Source: Globisporangium splendens (Eukaryota; Oomycota; Peronosporomycetes; Pythiales; Pythiaceae). From it: 64,000 bases of DNA. Both the position numbers and the translations under genes were made by a program. The notes beneath the pieces were generated by a model, which was given only the letters and a program-made list of their open reading frames with translations, made no database searches and was not told the DNA's origin. The stretch is from positions 235,890 through 299,889 of the forward strand of contig VFIW01000092.1 in the NCBI GenBank assembly GCA_006386115.1. The letters run 5' to 3'. Below are positions 1-12,316 of the stretch, piece after piece; the first letter of the stretch is position 1; the number at the start of each line of letters is the position of its first letter.

Positions 1-2
1 TG

Positions 3-3000
3 AAATCACGAGCTTGTGCCAGTAACAGCACTCCTTTGTTTGCATCATTGGCTGTGCCGAGTGTAAATGCGCGCACGACGATTGAAGTCCTGGACGACGA
101 TGACGATGATGACGACGACGAGAAAGACGACAGCAAGGCGGCCAGAGCCACGGATGCGTTGCCCACGGATCCACGGCTACGATCGAACTCAGCGGTAAAG
201 GACGGCAGCGATTCATTGTTCACGTTTGATGCTGAGGAAGCGCGTGTTCGCCATGCGACAGACACGTTTTACCCAGACACTTCTCCGTCCAAGAAGGCGA
301 TGGACATGCAAGTGCGCGCGCTCACGCAGGAACAACTGCGATTGCAACGCATCAACCAACGAGACCAGGTGCAGCTCGTCAACAAGCAGCAGGAGCTCGC
401 GCATCACCAGCAGCACAAATTGCAGAGTCGTCTCGACGCGAGCGCGATCAAGGTACCTGCTTAACCATATCTCTCGAGTGACCGCTTCCTCTGTGTTCAC
501 GTGGACTCGTTGCTGATACTAAATGCTAGATCCAAGCACGAACACGAGGGCTTTTATGCCGCGAGAAGCTCAAACGACAGCAGCAATCTCGACCCTTGCC
601 TCTTGCTGAAGACGATCCACAGCAGCAGCAGCAGTGGCATGAAGTGCGCGACGTGGAGCGCGGGGAAGTATGGTATTACAATGCGCACACGGGGCAGAGT
701 CAATGGGATCCACCGCCCAATTTCCCAGTGACCACGACGACAACAAATGCAGCGCTACCTCGCTCGTCGAGCTCGGCTGAGCTTCCGCCTTCCATCAAGG
801 GCAGCAATGGCAGCTTCCGCACAACACTTGGGCTTTTGGAGCGCGCGACCTCGACAATAGGCGATCGGGGTGTGGATCTTCCGCCATTGTCACCGTCCAC
901 TTCGAGTGCTTGCTCGTCAGCGCGCTCCCACTCAGGTGAGTACGAGCAGAGCCGTCCGAGCAGCAGTATCAGCAGCAAAACCCAGCGAACGGATCCTCTG
1001 AATGGCCGCTTGACGTTGTCACCAAAGCCAACGTGAGTACTTGGGTATGGGAGCAGTAGCTCTTTGCATCGCGTCGGTTTGCCCATGTTGTCACCCCATG
1101 TCGATGCGTCGGCCATGTCGAATCCGAATCCACGGGAACGCGACTCGGTCATAGGATCCTCTGAGGACAACAACAGTCTCTACAGTGAGCGTATGCGTGG
1201 CGACGACGACGAGGAGGAGGAGGATAATGCAGATTTCTCGCGCGGTCGTAACTCGACACCAACAGTTGATGAGTGCCACAACTCGGATGCCGATCCAGAC
1301 GTAGCTGGGGATTGGCAAATCAACGAGACGCTCTTTCTCACGGACGGTTCACGCAATAGCAAGTTACGAGATACGATCCGCAACGCGCTTCATGTATCGA
1401 AGTTTGACTCGATCTCGTCGTCGACCGCGTCAAATGTGGTACTGCGACGCGGGACGAAGAGCAAAAGGCAGAGGAGCAAGGCACCAGATGACGATGAGGA
1501 TGCAAACGGAGCGCTCTCTCCGACAAAGTTTGCTGGCGCTGGGAGCAACCAGCGACGGAGCGGTAACAACGCGACTCGAGGTCGGGACATCGTGCCGGGC
1601 AAACGGGAGGCACCCATGTTTGTCGCGATGCTTGTCGATGCCAACAACGCGAAACAGCAGCCCAAGCAGCTCCGATACAAGGATACTGCGTCGATGGCGT
1701 CTCCAAAGCAGAAAGGAAAAGACACAACGAAGGTCATGGCGAATCACCATCCGCCGCGGATTCGAGACGTTGTCGACCCAGGTTTCCGTGGAGATTTAGG
1801 CAGTGGCAGTAGTTCACCCAAGAGAGTCTCTCCAAAGAAGCACAGCATGGACGATGCTGATGATCGAGACGACGATATCAACGGCGATGGCTCGGACGCG
1901 ACAAAGTCGACTGCTGTGTGTTTTAATTGCTGGAGCTCCAGCAATGGCCGCGGATACGAACTGCATTGCGATCCGTACGAAGCCAATCGCAAAGTCAAGG
2001 CGGCTGAGAGTGCATTGATGTGTGCGAACTGGGAATTGGACCAATTGCGACGGAAATACCATGCCGAGGAGATCCAAGAAGTGTTTATGAAGCAGAATGT
2101 GTCGTTGCGGTACGACAAGCGACTCAAGCAGTACGTCACGGCCGTCGAGTGCAAACACTCGATCTACCGCGTCGTGAACCAGTGTGTTGTGTCGTGGAAC
2201 AAGACCATGCGGCGCAAACTGCACACACGCGCGTGGTTTTGCTCGTTCATGGAACAGCTCCGTGCTGGACGTGTGCCGAAAGCCGACGCCTCGACTCCGG
2301 GACTCCTGAAATTGAAAAACACGATCCAGAACTACTGATGGTGCACGAAATACTCGGACTCGGTGCGCGAGTTCCACCCAGTTGCACCCGTGACTCGGAA
2401 GAAGCAACAGCCACTCCCACACACCCCGGACGTGATCATGATCGACCCGGCGGTGCCACAGATGCGCAATTGGGTGCTCGTGACCGAGTACACCAAGCCC
2501 GTCGAGCTGTATTGTCCTCGCGTCTACGAGTTGCCCCCGAAACGCTGCGTACCGATGCCGTCGCCGAGCTTTCTCGATGATATTCCGCTGCCCGTGCCCA
2601 ACCAATTCATCGACTCTGGCCACATCGCGAGCTGGCTGGAGCGACTTTGTGCGCGCATCAGCGCGGCGGTGATGTACAAGGCTCTGCTACAGATCCACGC
2701 ATACAGCCCGCCACCGGGTTTCAATGAAGCACGGCACACGAAAGTCGTGACGCCGATCACCGTCATATTTGCCACGTTTGGGCGGAAACCGACCCCAGGG
2801 AACCTCGCGGTCGGCGGCTTGTCGGCGGAATTGGCTATTCACATGCTCGTGACGACGTACATTCCGGCGCAATTCGGCAATTTTATCGTGTTTGACCGGC
2901 GTGCGATCGCCCCAGCGGTGACAAAGGACTACGACGCGGTCTTCGCGTGCCTGGGGATCTCGCCAGCGACGCCCGAGTACGTGTTCCGGTCGCTCGAGCA

Positions 3001-5493
3001 TGCACTCAATGTCCGGCGCCCGCCGTGTATCATCGTCGCGACTCGAAGTTACGGATCTGAGACCGATGAGAGCGCACTGGAGAGCAAGCGGTTCCCATTA
3101 AATCGTCCGGAGCAAACGGGCGAAGAAGCTGCGCACGGATTTCGCACATTCTGGCTCGTGGACGCGTTTGATGTCCCAGACGAAGTCGCGAGCGTGCTCG
3201 CGCAGCCAAACAGCGATGTCTTGTCGCCGAATACGCCTTCGATGACGCCGACGATGACTACCAAAGTCGACCGCACGTACCCGTTCTGCATCCCGACGAC
3301 CAAGGAGACTACGCCGATCGAGTTCATCCACTTGCTCTGGATCGGCCAGTCGAGTCGCGACCAGCCGCAGGTGTTTACGATCCTCGGCGCGCAGCAACTG
3401 GGAGAGTTTATGAAGAACTCCAACCCGGACGGTGCGCTCGGTGTGTGCACGAGCATGGTCTACCGGAGCTAGGCGTTCATGCAGAGCAGTCCGTTTGAGG
3501 AGTTTAGCACGGACGACGGTGTCGCGTACTGGTACAGCAAGCACTCGGGTGAGACCTTTTGGACACGTCCGATCATGCCGGAAGAGAAATATCGCGGAAA
3601 GGAGAGCGACATTGATGGTGTGATCGCCGATGGCGCGGGCGAAGTCGCAACGCTCGGTGCCGGCGCCGAGGATGCGCGGTGTCCGCAGCAGATTGTGCGC
3701 AAGTACATGACCAAATCCATGGAGACCGCCGAGGAAAAGGAAAAGCGCGTGCGGCAGGTCACAGCGAGCATCAAGAAGCACGACATTGTCGTCGATCTCT
3801 CCGAGCAAAGTGATCATGGCAGCAGTACCGTGGCCAACAAGAAGCAGGCACTGGAACGGATTCAAGTCCCACAATTGACGTTCCAGAAGCCACGAGAGCG
3901 AGAGCGAGACAAGGTCAAAGCGAACAACATTGGAGGTAATGGATCACGCATGCAGTCGCCTGTGAAGCAAACGCAGCAATCTGTAGGCAGCAGCTCGCAC
4001 GAAGAGCAAGGCGCAGGTGTCGTCTCTGCTGGTGCACAATCGCTAGATTCGAACACAAAGCAGCTCATTGATACGATTACACAGGCACTCGGTGCAGTCC
4101 AAGGCAGTGCAATGATGGCGCACGGTCCAGTGGACATGCTACAGCTCGGCATCGGTCTGGGCATGGGACTCGGTTTGCGCGTGCAACAACAACAGCAAGC
4201 AATGACATCATCACCAGTGTCCAACAGGAGACTATCGGCGTCGGCTTCCGCTCGCTCTGACCGACCAAAGCGAGGAGCTCCGCAAAGCACCCAAGACCTG
4301 ACATCCAGCGATCTCCACCGCGACGTCGGTCGGCGACAACAATTTCTCGCCGCCACCGGACGAAATGGAGCTCTTGTCGTCTGCTGCCGATTCGTTCCCA
4401 CACATTGGAAAAAAGACGCCTGGGTATCGCACACACCCACCGCCTGGTGAAGGTTCATCGTGGATTGACAAACCAAGCGATGCATCGGCAGAGAGCCAAA
4501 CTGCCGTACAGGGCTTTGGAGGCACCGTTCATCAACGGGTGGCGTGCTTGCCAAAGGATTTTGTCGCGGCTGTCACGAGCACCAAGACTTGCAGGATGCA
4601 GGCGAATTACCTGCCCATCATCACAAACACGGTGAGAAACACACGGTTAGTTGCTTGGTCTGGATACGAGGAATATGGTACTTGCAATTTTGTTCGTCTT
4701 TGTGGAAGAGTCAACCGCGAAGTGTCGGTGTTGTGAAGCCTCGTGCTGCACTAGAAGAGTGGCTCGTGGTCGGGTACTCGCCCTGGTCCGCTTGTCGCGC
4801 CATTTTCGGTGCACAGTTCATCGAAAATCTCATGCAGCGGCCCGAGTTCCTCAATAGCAACAACAACAGCAGCACTGGCGGCAGTGCGCCATCATTGTCG
4901 GCCATGTCGGGTGGCGCTCAGGTGGTGGAACAGCGCGAGAAGGTGACGCAGGCGATGAAGGAGAGCGAGCAACTGGAGGCCATCTTCAGCCACTGCCGCC
5001 ACGACAAGTACGACGACGTCGAAGTGGTACGTAGCGTTGCCCGTACATGCCTGGGGTGTGGAATTCGATCCATATTCATTGTTCTCGTGTTGCGTCCCGC
5101 TTTTTCATGAGCAGATGCTCAATAGCCCCGACTGGACGCTGCCGATCGACGCCAAGGACATCATGGGCAACACGCTGCTCTCGATCGCGTGCCAGAACAA
5201 TAACAAACGCATCGCGAAGCTGTGCATGCGTCGCGGCGCCGACATCAATACCCAGAACGTACGTACCTTGCGCTTCTTGAGCTCTTTTTGCACCTTGAAT
5301 CCAACAATCTTGTGCTTTGCCCCTTTGCTGCCTCTAGCTGAATGGCCAAACCGTGTTGCACTATTGCCACGAGCACGGTTTCCACGATTTGATAGACTAC
5401 TTGATGGAGAAAGGCGCCAAGGACGATATTCTGAACGCCGACGGGCTCACATGCTACGAAGGACTGAACAAGGAGACCGTCGATGCGCTGTAA
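3..5493 (+). pseudogene. WW-domain and ankyrin-repeat protein, 5' open, reading frame disrupted
   Basis: The gene runs in from the left edge. Exons are about 3-452, 530-1032, 1177-4631, about 4709-5026, 5115-5258 and 5338-5493, all joined in phase. A WW domain lies near 640-710 (WHEV, WYYNAHTGQSQWDPPP) and a second WW-like segment near 3520-3575 (YWYSKHSGETFW). The last two exons encode ankyrin-like repeats (GNTLLSIACQNN, GQTVLHYCHEHG). The N-terminus has a run of Asp. The long exon is one continuous frame except for TGA at 2336 and TAG at 3470, and it shifts frame at a tandem GTCG duplication (4325-4332). The TGA at 1034 is removed if the GTGAGT at 1033 is spliced to 1177. Flanking sequence stays protein-like, so the damage is recent, is an assembly error, or hides unusual introns. 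WW domains usually bind proline-rich partners and ankyrins bind proteins. I do not recognise a named family. Confidence 0.65.
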
Positions 5494-5539
5494 TCAATAG
5501 AAGACAGCAGACTCATGTTGTTCGCATTCGCCGTACCCA

Positions 5540-7343
5540 TTAGTTGTTAAAGTAGTGCAGCACATGCAGCAAAATGGAAAAGCCCGCATAGAAGCAAAAG
5601 ATCATGAACCCATAGCCACTTCCGATGTTTTGCGTCTGCTCCAGAATCCGATTGCTCTACAAAGACACAGCGTCAACGAAGCTCAGTATTTGACGCTAGA
5701 GCCATAGAGCAACGTCTTTTGTGTGTAAAGTATCAGAAACTTACCTGGGAGACATTGGTTTTCGTCTCGGTCGCGTGCTGATGAATCATCTCGATGTCAG
5801 CCTGCTGCTCCATGATCTTGTCCGCGAATTGACTCATCAGATTCGAGATCTCGCTCATCTTCGACTCCATGTTTCTGCGGAAGCACGCAAAATCATACCA
5901 ATCACGCGTCAGTTGGATTTGTTGTTGCACTTTGAGCGAGTAGCAACATGTTGTCACAACTGTGTTGTTTATGATATCATCGTACTTGGCATCTTCTAGG
6001 TTTTCGAGGAAATGGCGGTGCAGCTGGAGATTCTCCACTCGGAAGCGGCGCTCCTGCTCTTCTGTGAGCTCCATGTCGTCACTTTGCGACGCAAACACCG
6101 GTGCTTGCTGCATACACGAAAGGGGGTCAATTGTTTTAATATAAGTTCACAAGCCGAAATCACAATGTGATGATGAATACGAACCTGAATCACAGGTTTC
6201 TTTGAGGCAGTCTTGGCCACCAGCGGAGTCTTCTCGGAAGCCGGAGTGGGCTGTGTACTCAACGATGGGGTCAGAACTGGAGCCGAATCTGCCTTTGGTG
6301 CTGGTTTCGCCGTTGTTGGCGGCTTCTCTTCTCCTCGTGGGAGTTTGTCTTCAAGTGACGATAGCTCCGATCGCACTTCTTCAGGAAGCAGACTACGCGT
6401 ATACAAACAGAAGAAACTTGAGTTTGGGACCAAACACATTACGCACAGCTTATCAGAGGAGGAGGTGCAAGATGCTACCGCGAGGAAAGCAGGAATGGCT
6501 GGTCAAAACGGCGCTTCTGCATGCGCTTCGTCGCATTCGCGATGCTTTTCAAGCGCTGTCAACAAATGCAATCAATTCCCCATTAGCATACCATAATATA
6601 TGCACTTTAACAGGATTCGAGGCTTGGATGCATACCTCTAATAAATACGTCACCACTTCCTTCTGGTGTTCCACCTGTGAAGCAGGAGCACCTACATACA
6701 CATAGAGTCCCATAAAACTCACGATAGGTCGTCAGTAAGAGCTCATCGTAAGTCCACAGAGTCGAAGAAAATGGCAAAGATCGATCACGTACGGCTGTTC
6801 GACGCAATGTCGTTGAGCGCATCGATTTTCTCGCTGCAGTTTTTCACGAGCTCCGTAAAGTCCTGCGTGCAAAGCGCCACATCACATGTTAATGTGACGC
6901 CTATTTCGTTCCACACACTCAGCATTTTGTCGCATGAAGGCACACACACCGTATCGAACTCGTCTTTCTCCGCCTCGCTCATCTTGGCGCCTTTCATGCG
7001 GATGAAGTGCTTTGGACGAAGGTACTTTGGGCGGATCTCGCGCAGCAGCTCCTCCATCGTGGCCAGGCTCTTCGCCTGCAGCATACAGAAAATAACAACA
7101 GCAGCAACGAATGAGCATCAACACATAGATCCCATTTTCACAGAAACTCGTGTCGTTCATATTCAGACGACGAGCGTGTCTCCAACATACCAGCTCGACT
7201 GCTTCCAGGTCAAACGCCGACGGATTCCCATGCATCTGACGCTTCTGTTGCTGCTTCTTACTGCGGACACCGCCGCCACTGGCAGCCTGCAGCGCCGCAA
7301 CGCTCTCCTCGAACTCGCGCGTGAGATCGCGGCGCACGCCCAT
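5540..7343 (-). CDS. STX18: Syntaxin-18 type ER SNARE
   Basis: Multi-exon gene starting MGVRRDLTREFEESV at 7343. Exons then encode an N-terminal helical region (FDTVCVPSCDKML), a HQKEVVTYLLE segment typical of syntaxin 18, a Pro/Ala-rich linker, and a Qa/Q-SNARE helix near 5760-5880 (SQFADKIMEQQADIEMIHQHATE). The last exon (about 5540-5656) encodes a hydrophobic tail (GFMIFCFYAGFSILLHVL) ending NN-stop, as expected for a tail-anchored SNARE. The family works in Golgi-to-ER retrograde fusion. The gene converges on the WW/ankyrin gene with 46 bp between stop codons. Its start faces CDC73 across about 315 bp, a likely shared promoter. The intron near 5880-5975 joins the two parts of the SNARE region in phase. 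Confidence 0.85.
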
Positions 7344-7657
7344 TTTCCCACACTTGCTGTATTGCTTGCATTCAGCTCAGATCTCTCTTTGCAAACTCAG
7401 ATAGAGCTCACTAATTGGACAAAACGTTTTCTATTATAACCAACCGGTTGGACTGCATGCTCAACAGCCAATTACATTCGCAATAATAGCGTCAATTATA
7501 TGCATTTTCAACCAATCCACAGATATAATACGCCTCCAGTTCAATCGCACAGCTCTCAATAACCAACGTTGGTTTGATTGTCCGATTGAATCTGCATTTT
7601 GGCGGCACAAACTGGAAGGGGGCCAACAAAGGCTGGCAAAGAGCACATACAGCGAAG

Positions 7658-9324
7658 ATGGCGGCGACCCCCATGGCGGTGCTGCAGGACCTGCGCGAGC
7701 ACCTGATCAAGGGCAAGAGCGTGCGCGTGGAGGGCGACGACCTCGTGCTCGCGGACCTGAACGGCGACGCGCTCAAGACGTTCCCCAAGCACACGCCCAC
7801 AGCGTACCACTCGAAGAACTCGCCCGACAAAAAGTACGACATGCTCGCCGTGTACACGTGCTACGCGCACGCGGCGCTCACCTTCAGCGACTACGTGCTG
7901 CGTTGCCGCACGGAGAAGGCGACGGTGGTGTCCACGGTCGACAAGAAGGACCTCATCGCGTTCCTCAAGGGTGACATCGAGACGTCGCCGCAGATCCTCG
8001 GCGAAGACGGAAAGCCGACGGCGTCGGACGCTGCAAAGACGACGACGAGCAGTGGATCCAAGGGCGATGCTAGGGCTAATGGATCGCACCGTCACGAGAA
8101 GAAAGACGCTGCGAGCGAGTCTGTGAAGAAACGGAAGTTGGCGCACGATGCGAAAGAAGGCGATCGGCACAAGGACCACAAGCGGTACGTGGAATACTAA
8201 TTTGTTTATCAGATGCTTTGCTTCTATGTGGTGGTACTGATGCCGTTGGTTGCCACGAATCTTGTGCTAGTAGTGAATCCCAGAAAGCAGCAGGAGACGC
8301 AGCCAGTTCCAGTAGCAGTATGCTATCCACGGCGGACAGTGTGATCAAGCGGATCTTGGACCGCGAGTGCACTTTCCGGAATCGCACGACCGTGCTGAAT
8401 GCGAGCAAGAAGACGTTTGAGAACGTGCTCAAGATGATCGAGGTCGTGAACGCGGAGACCAAGGAGAAGATCGAAAAGGCGTCCAAGACCTCGCTGCTGG
8501 CGCCGACCAGTGTGGTGCGCAAGGAGCAGCTCCCGCTGTCCCGAATGGTCAAGGAGAAGATCCCAGGCACCCCGATCATTGTCGTTCCGGCCGGTTTCTC
8601 GGATCTCTTCACGATGCTCAATGTGAAAGACTTTTTGGAGGACGGCGTGTACATTCCGAACATGCAGAAGAAAGCCGAGGGATGCCGCAAGGCGCAGTCG
8701 ATCATCTTGCAGCACGAAGAAGAAGGCGAGACGTACACGTTCAAGATCGTCGACAGCGTCGCGCGTTTCCGCGACAAGGACTGGTGCGTGCCTCATGTCA
8801 GTTTCTTTCGTGGCTTTGTGCAGTTTACTAATGTGTATGCGATGTCAATTGCTTGGGTTCTCTCTTTCTTGCTTTTAGGCGCTGCGTTGTTGCTGTCATT
8901 GCGTCTGGTCAATCCTGGCAGTTCAAGGGCTGGAAGTGGAACTTTCCATTAGAAGTGTTCAAGAAAGGTACCTTTGATGGACAAATGTGCGTGAACCTGC
9001 GTCATGGGCGACGTTCTCACTGTATTCGTACTTTATTCCGTGCTGTGCTTAGTGTGTGGCATTCACATCTACAACCAAGGCGCCCAGCTCAGTGAAGAGA
9101 TCAAGCAGTGGGATGTCAAGATCCTTATGGTACGTTGATTGGTTAACATCACGTGACGTGAATGATTCTTGGTGGCGAGCACTTTCTTAGCTTGCGGTGA
9201 TTTACTAATGGTCTTTGCTAATGCCAACCTATAGATCCATCCTGACAAACGGCACTTGGACAAAGTAGCAGCGAAAGAGTTCTGGAGCCACTTGTTCGCG
9301 TTCCTGAAGCTGAAGCTGCAGTAG
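7658..9324 (+). CDS. CDC73: CDC73/parafibromin, Paf1 complex subunit
   Basis: Five exons splice in phase: 7658-8184, 8274-8783, 8879-8967, 9053-9129 and 9235-9324. The N-terminal part (LADLNGDALKTFPKHTPTAY, KKDLIAFLKGD) matches the CDC73 N-terminal domain. A charged Lys/Asp/Ser linker follows. The C-terminal Ras-like domain shows PIIVVPAGFSDLFTMLNVKDFLEDG and QSWQFKGWKWNFP, ending with IHPDKRHLDK and an aromatic last helix. CDC73 is a nuclear subunit of the Paf1 complex, which acts in RNA polymerase II elongation and histone modification. The first ATG after the upstream stops lies at 7658 and gives MAATPMAVLQDLREHL, aligned with the family start. No damage is visible. Confidence 0.92.
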
Positions 9325-10250
9325 GAAGCTTTCGCTCCGCTCTATCGTTTTCGTGCAGGACTAGTTTGAAAGAGGTCGTCGAGGTATGCGAAACACACAC
9401 AAATATATAACCAGCGAGCAAGGCATTTTCAAATGGACGATTTGCAAGCAGGTAGCAAACTACAACAACAGCAAACATTGGCCTCATGATGACAACGTGT
9501 GGCGCTTGATTATGTTTGGATCACGATTCGCTAACCTGTGGTGCTAATTTGCGAGGAATCAAAAGCTGCTCCAAGTCTCGCGTACCCTCGAGGTATTTCA
9601 AGTTGCTTCGAGGCGAATGGGTTTGCTGTGTTTATATTACTGGCATCCGTTTTCGATCGCATTTCAAGCCAATCTTTAAATACTTGCTTTTGAGCACAGC
9701 GAAGAAGAAAAAAAGCCGAGTGCAGCGGAATCGCTACTGAAAATAGCCCCATGACCTTGCCGCGCTGCGGCTGCCACAATGGATGCCTGCGCGGGGCTTT
9801 GGCTGGATCAGTTACAGAGGCAACAACAGCGAATAGAGACAAGCGCCGCGCTGCAAGTGCATGCTAGAGAAGTCGCGGTGGCCGTTTTGTGCTGTGAGAG
9901 CCTAATTAAGTTTACGGAGCGTGCAGGTTCAAGATGAGACAGCGGTGCATCGGGAGCGCGCTCATCTGAATCATCAGCCAGGCGAGCGAAGATTGAAAGC
10001 GGGGTGCGGCTGTCTGTGCACGATCAGTGAATGGAACGCGACCTCGTCCTCTACTAGAACCTACGCGATGCTGTCCAAACAATATCAACAACGGTGAGCA
10101 GTTGGCAGACTTTGTTACAAAGCTGTCGACTGCATTCAAGGCAAACTGGCGCTCCGAAATCGCAAAGCTAAACACAGCGACCATTTTGTAGCCGTGACGA
10201 CCGAGGAAGAGGAACAAGCGAGCAGGGCTGACAAGAAGCACGTTCATAAC
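9325..10250. other. Intergenic region, no gene seen
   Basis: About 0.93 kb between CDC73 and the channel/cyclase gene. Only short overlapping open frames on both strands with no recognisable domain. It should hold the CDC73 3' UTR and the promoter of the next gene. Confidence 0.5.
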
Positions 10251-11902
10251 ATGCCGTCGAGTATCACGAATGAAACTGGTAGTAATAGGGAAGCGAACAA
10301 GCAGGTTAATCCGATTTCCTCGTCGTCGTCCGTGCCTGGCTCGTCAGCGAATGATGGTCCAGCTCCGGTTCTCAAGACGGTGGCCACGCTTTCAAACCTG
10401 ACAGGCTCCAAGAGCTTCAATAAAGTCGCCCCCGAAGACCTGGTCGTGGCTCCACCAGCAACCCCGCAACAAAAAGTGTTCGCCTTCCTTGAAAACAAGT
10501 ACGTGAGCTCGTTCTTGACGCTGTGCACGATTTTCGCGCTGTTTGGCGATGACATCCGCGTGAGTTTTTGCCCAAAAGCGCGGATACGACGATCTACAAC
10601 CTGCTCTTCGTTTGCTTCATTTTCTTCTCGATGGAATTGATTCTCGGTGTGTACGGCCGACCAAATTACTTCAATCGAGGACTGGGCTTCGCGCTCTATC
10701 TCGATCTCGTGTCAACGCTCTCAGTTATCCCGGATGTCGACTGGATCTGGTCCCACGTGATCGGAACGACGTCCTCAGGGAGCACGAGCTCCAGCCAGAC
10801 GGCTGCGCTGAAAGCTGGTCGAGCGTCACGTGCAGGAACAAAAGCCGGTCGAATCGTGCGGCTGTTCCGAATGCTGCGTATCCTCCGCGTGCTCAAGAAG
10901 GACAAGAATGCCGAGGTGAAAACGGTCGAGATCTCTGAACCGTCCAAGATCGGCAAAGTGCTGGCCGAGAAGACCACGCGACGGCTGATTATATTGGTGT
11001 TACTCATCATCATCGCCTCGCTGATCATTGATGGTACCGTGGATCTAACCCAAGACGACTTCCAGGTTTCGCAGCTCGAGCGTCTCCATCGATACACACA
11101 GGACTACAACCAGTCCGGTGAAATCTCGGAGGAGCACGTCAAGAAAATGGTCGAGCAATACGTCCGCGACTGCAATGGCTTGATCATCGAGATGCACATC
11201 ACGAACGTGGACGACGCAAAGCTGAAGGAATGGCTCTACGGCGTCAAATTTCAGCAACTGGACAGCGACGAGACTGACTGGGTTGCTTCGTCCTCGTTCT
11301 CTCTGGATGTGAACCCCAAGACTGGGTGGACGGCAGCAAAGTATTTAGTGGACGATCCCGAAGGTGCGATCGGATCGAAGTACAAAATCGACGCGTCGTA
11401 CCTTTCGCCAAACATGAACATGGCAGCTCGCTTGGAAGCTGCCACGGGTCAATTCGATGTCCCCATGCTGCTCTCGGAGTGGTTTGTCGATGAACTTTCC
11501 GTCGAAGCATGGCGCTTTTGTCGGAAGATCGATCGCGTCGCCGTCAAAGGCAGTGAGATCCCGATGGATCTGTGGACATTCGACATTGGTCATTACCCTA
11601 CGGAAGGCGTGCCTCCTATCATCATCGAGAGCAAGCAGATGGCCGTCGAGTTTGCAGTCGACCCTATCTACAAGACACTGCAAGAAGGGATCCCGAAAGC
11701 GTTTTTTGAGAATTTCCACGAAGGCATCGGCGCATATTTCGGCAGCAAGTGGGATCACGCCAGGCAGAAATTGAATGCTGCCAACCAGATCTGGGAAGAC
11801 GGACCGACGAAAGTGGTGCTGAAGGTCATGGAGACCGAGAGCAAGGGCACGTTTACAGCGCCGTCCTGGTGGAAAGGATTCCGCCAGCTCATCGAGAAGT
11901 AA
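10251..11902 (+). pseudogene. Voltage-channel/adenylyl-cyclase protein, frameshifted and internally deleted
   Basis: The first ATG is at 10251. A low-complexity N-terminus leads into S1 (YVSSFLTLCTIFALFGDDIR), where the frame moves by one base at a T5 run (10564-10569). The second frame continues with further helices: S2 (LLFVCFIFFSMELIL), S3 (FALYLDLVSTLSVIPD) and a basic S4-like helix (IVRLFRMLRILRVLKK), then one more TM (RRLIILVLLIIIASLIIDG) and a non-cytoplasmic-like domain. From about 11360 the sequence is the C-terminal half of a class III cyclase domain (EGAIGSKYKIDASYLSPNMNMAARLEAAT), then the C-terminal tail ending WWKGFRQLIEK. The second TM block and the first half of the cyclase domain, with the metal-binding aspartates, are missing. 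Oomycetes have many such channel-cyclase fusions. This copy is unlikely to make cAMP. Confidence 0.8.
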
Positions 11903-12316
11903 TACGTAGATTACGGCTCCGCGTTCATCGCAGAAACCACCCAAGCGTTCGTCGTGAATTCACCCCACGCGTTTGCTGCTAGAGTAGCAGTCGCCTATAT
12001 ACACATCAGAGAAGAAATACAAAGGATACGATACCGTCAAAGTCGTGCGCTGATCGCCTCCCAATGCCTGAGCTCTTCACTGCTGATCTTGAGTGGTTGG
12101 ACGGATCGAGACTGGATATGCGCAGCGCACACGGTACACGAATTTTGGTTTTGACATGACACCCCGTGAGCATTGAATTTGCTTTCTTCTCCAAGTTTTT
12201 CTTCCTCTGCTCAAGATCTTCAGCGCAGGATAACAACCTCTTGTATATGGCCATCTTTGAATACAAAACACCTAGAAAGCAGCTTCTTGGTTCGTTCGCT
12301 TGTTCAGCATGTTTGC
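11903..12316. other. Convergent intergenic region
   Basis: 414 bp between two convergent genes, probably 3' UTRs. A 104-codon minus-strand frame (12006-12320) overlaps the stop of the next gene and matches nothing I recognise. Confidence 0.5.

Noticed and set aside
1033..1059. 27-base ultra-short intron in the WW/ankyrin gene
   Set aside because: A 144-base intron (1033-1176) is also in phase and fits normal intron length; 27 bases would be extraordinary.
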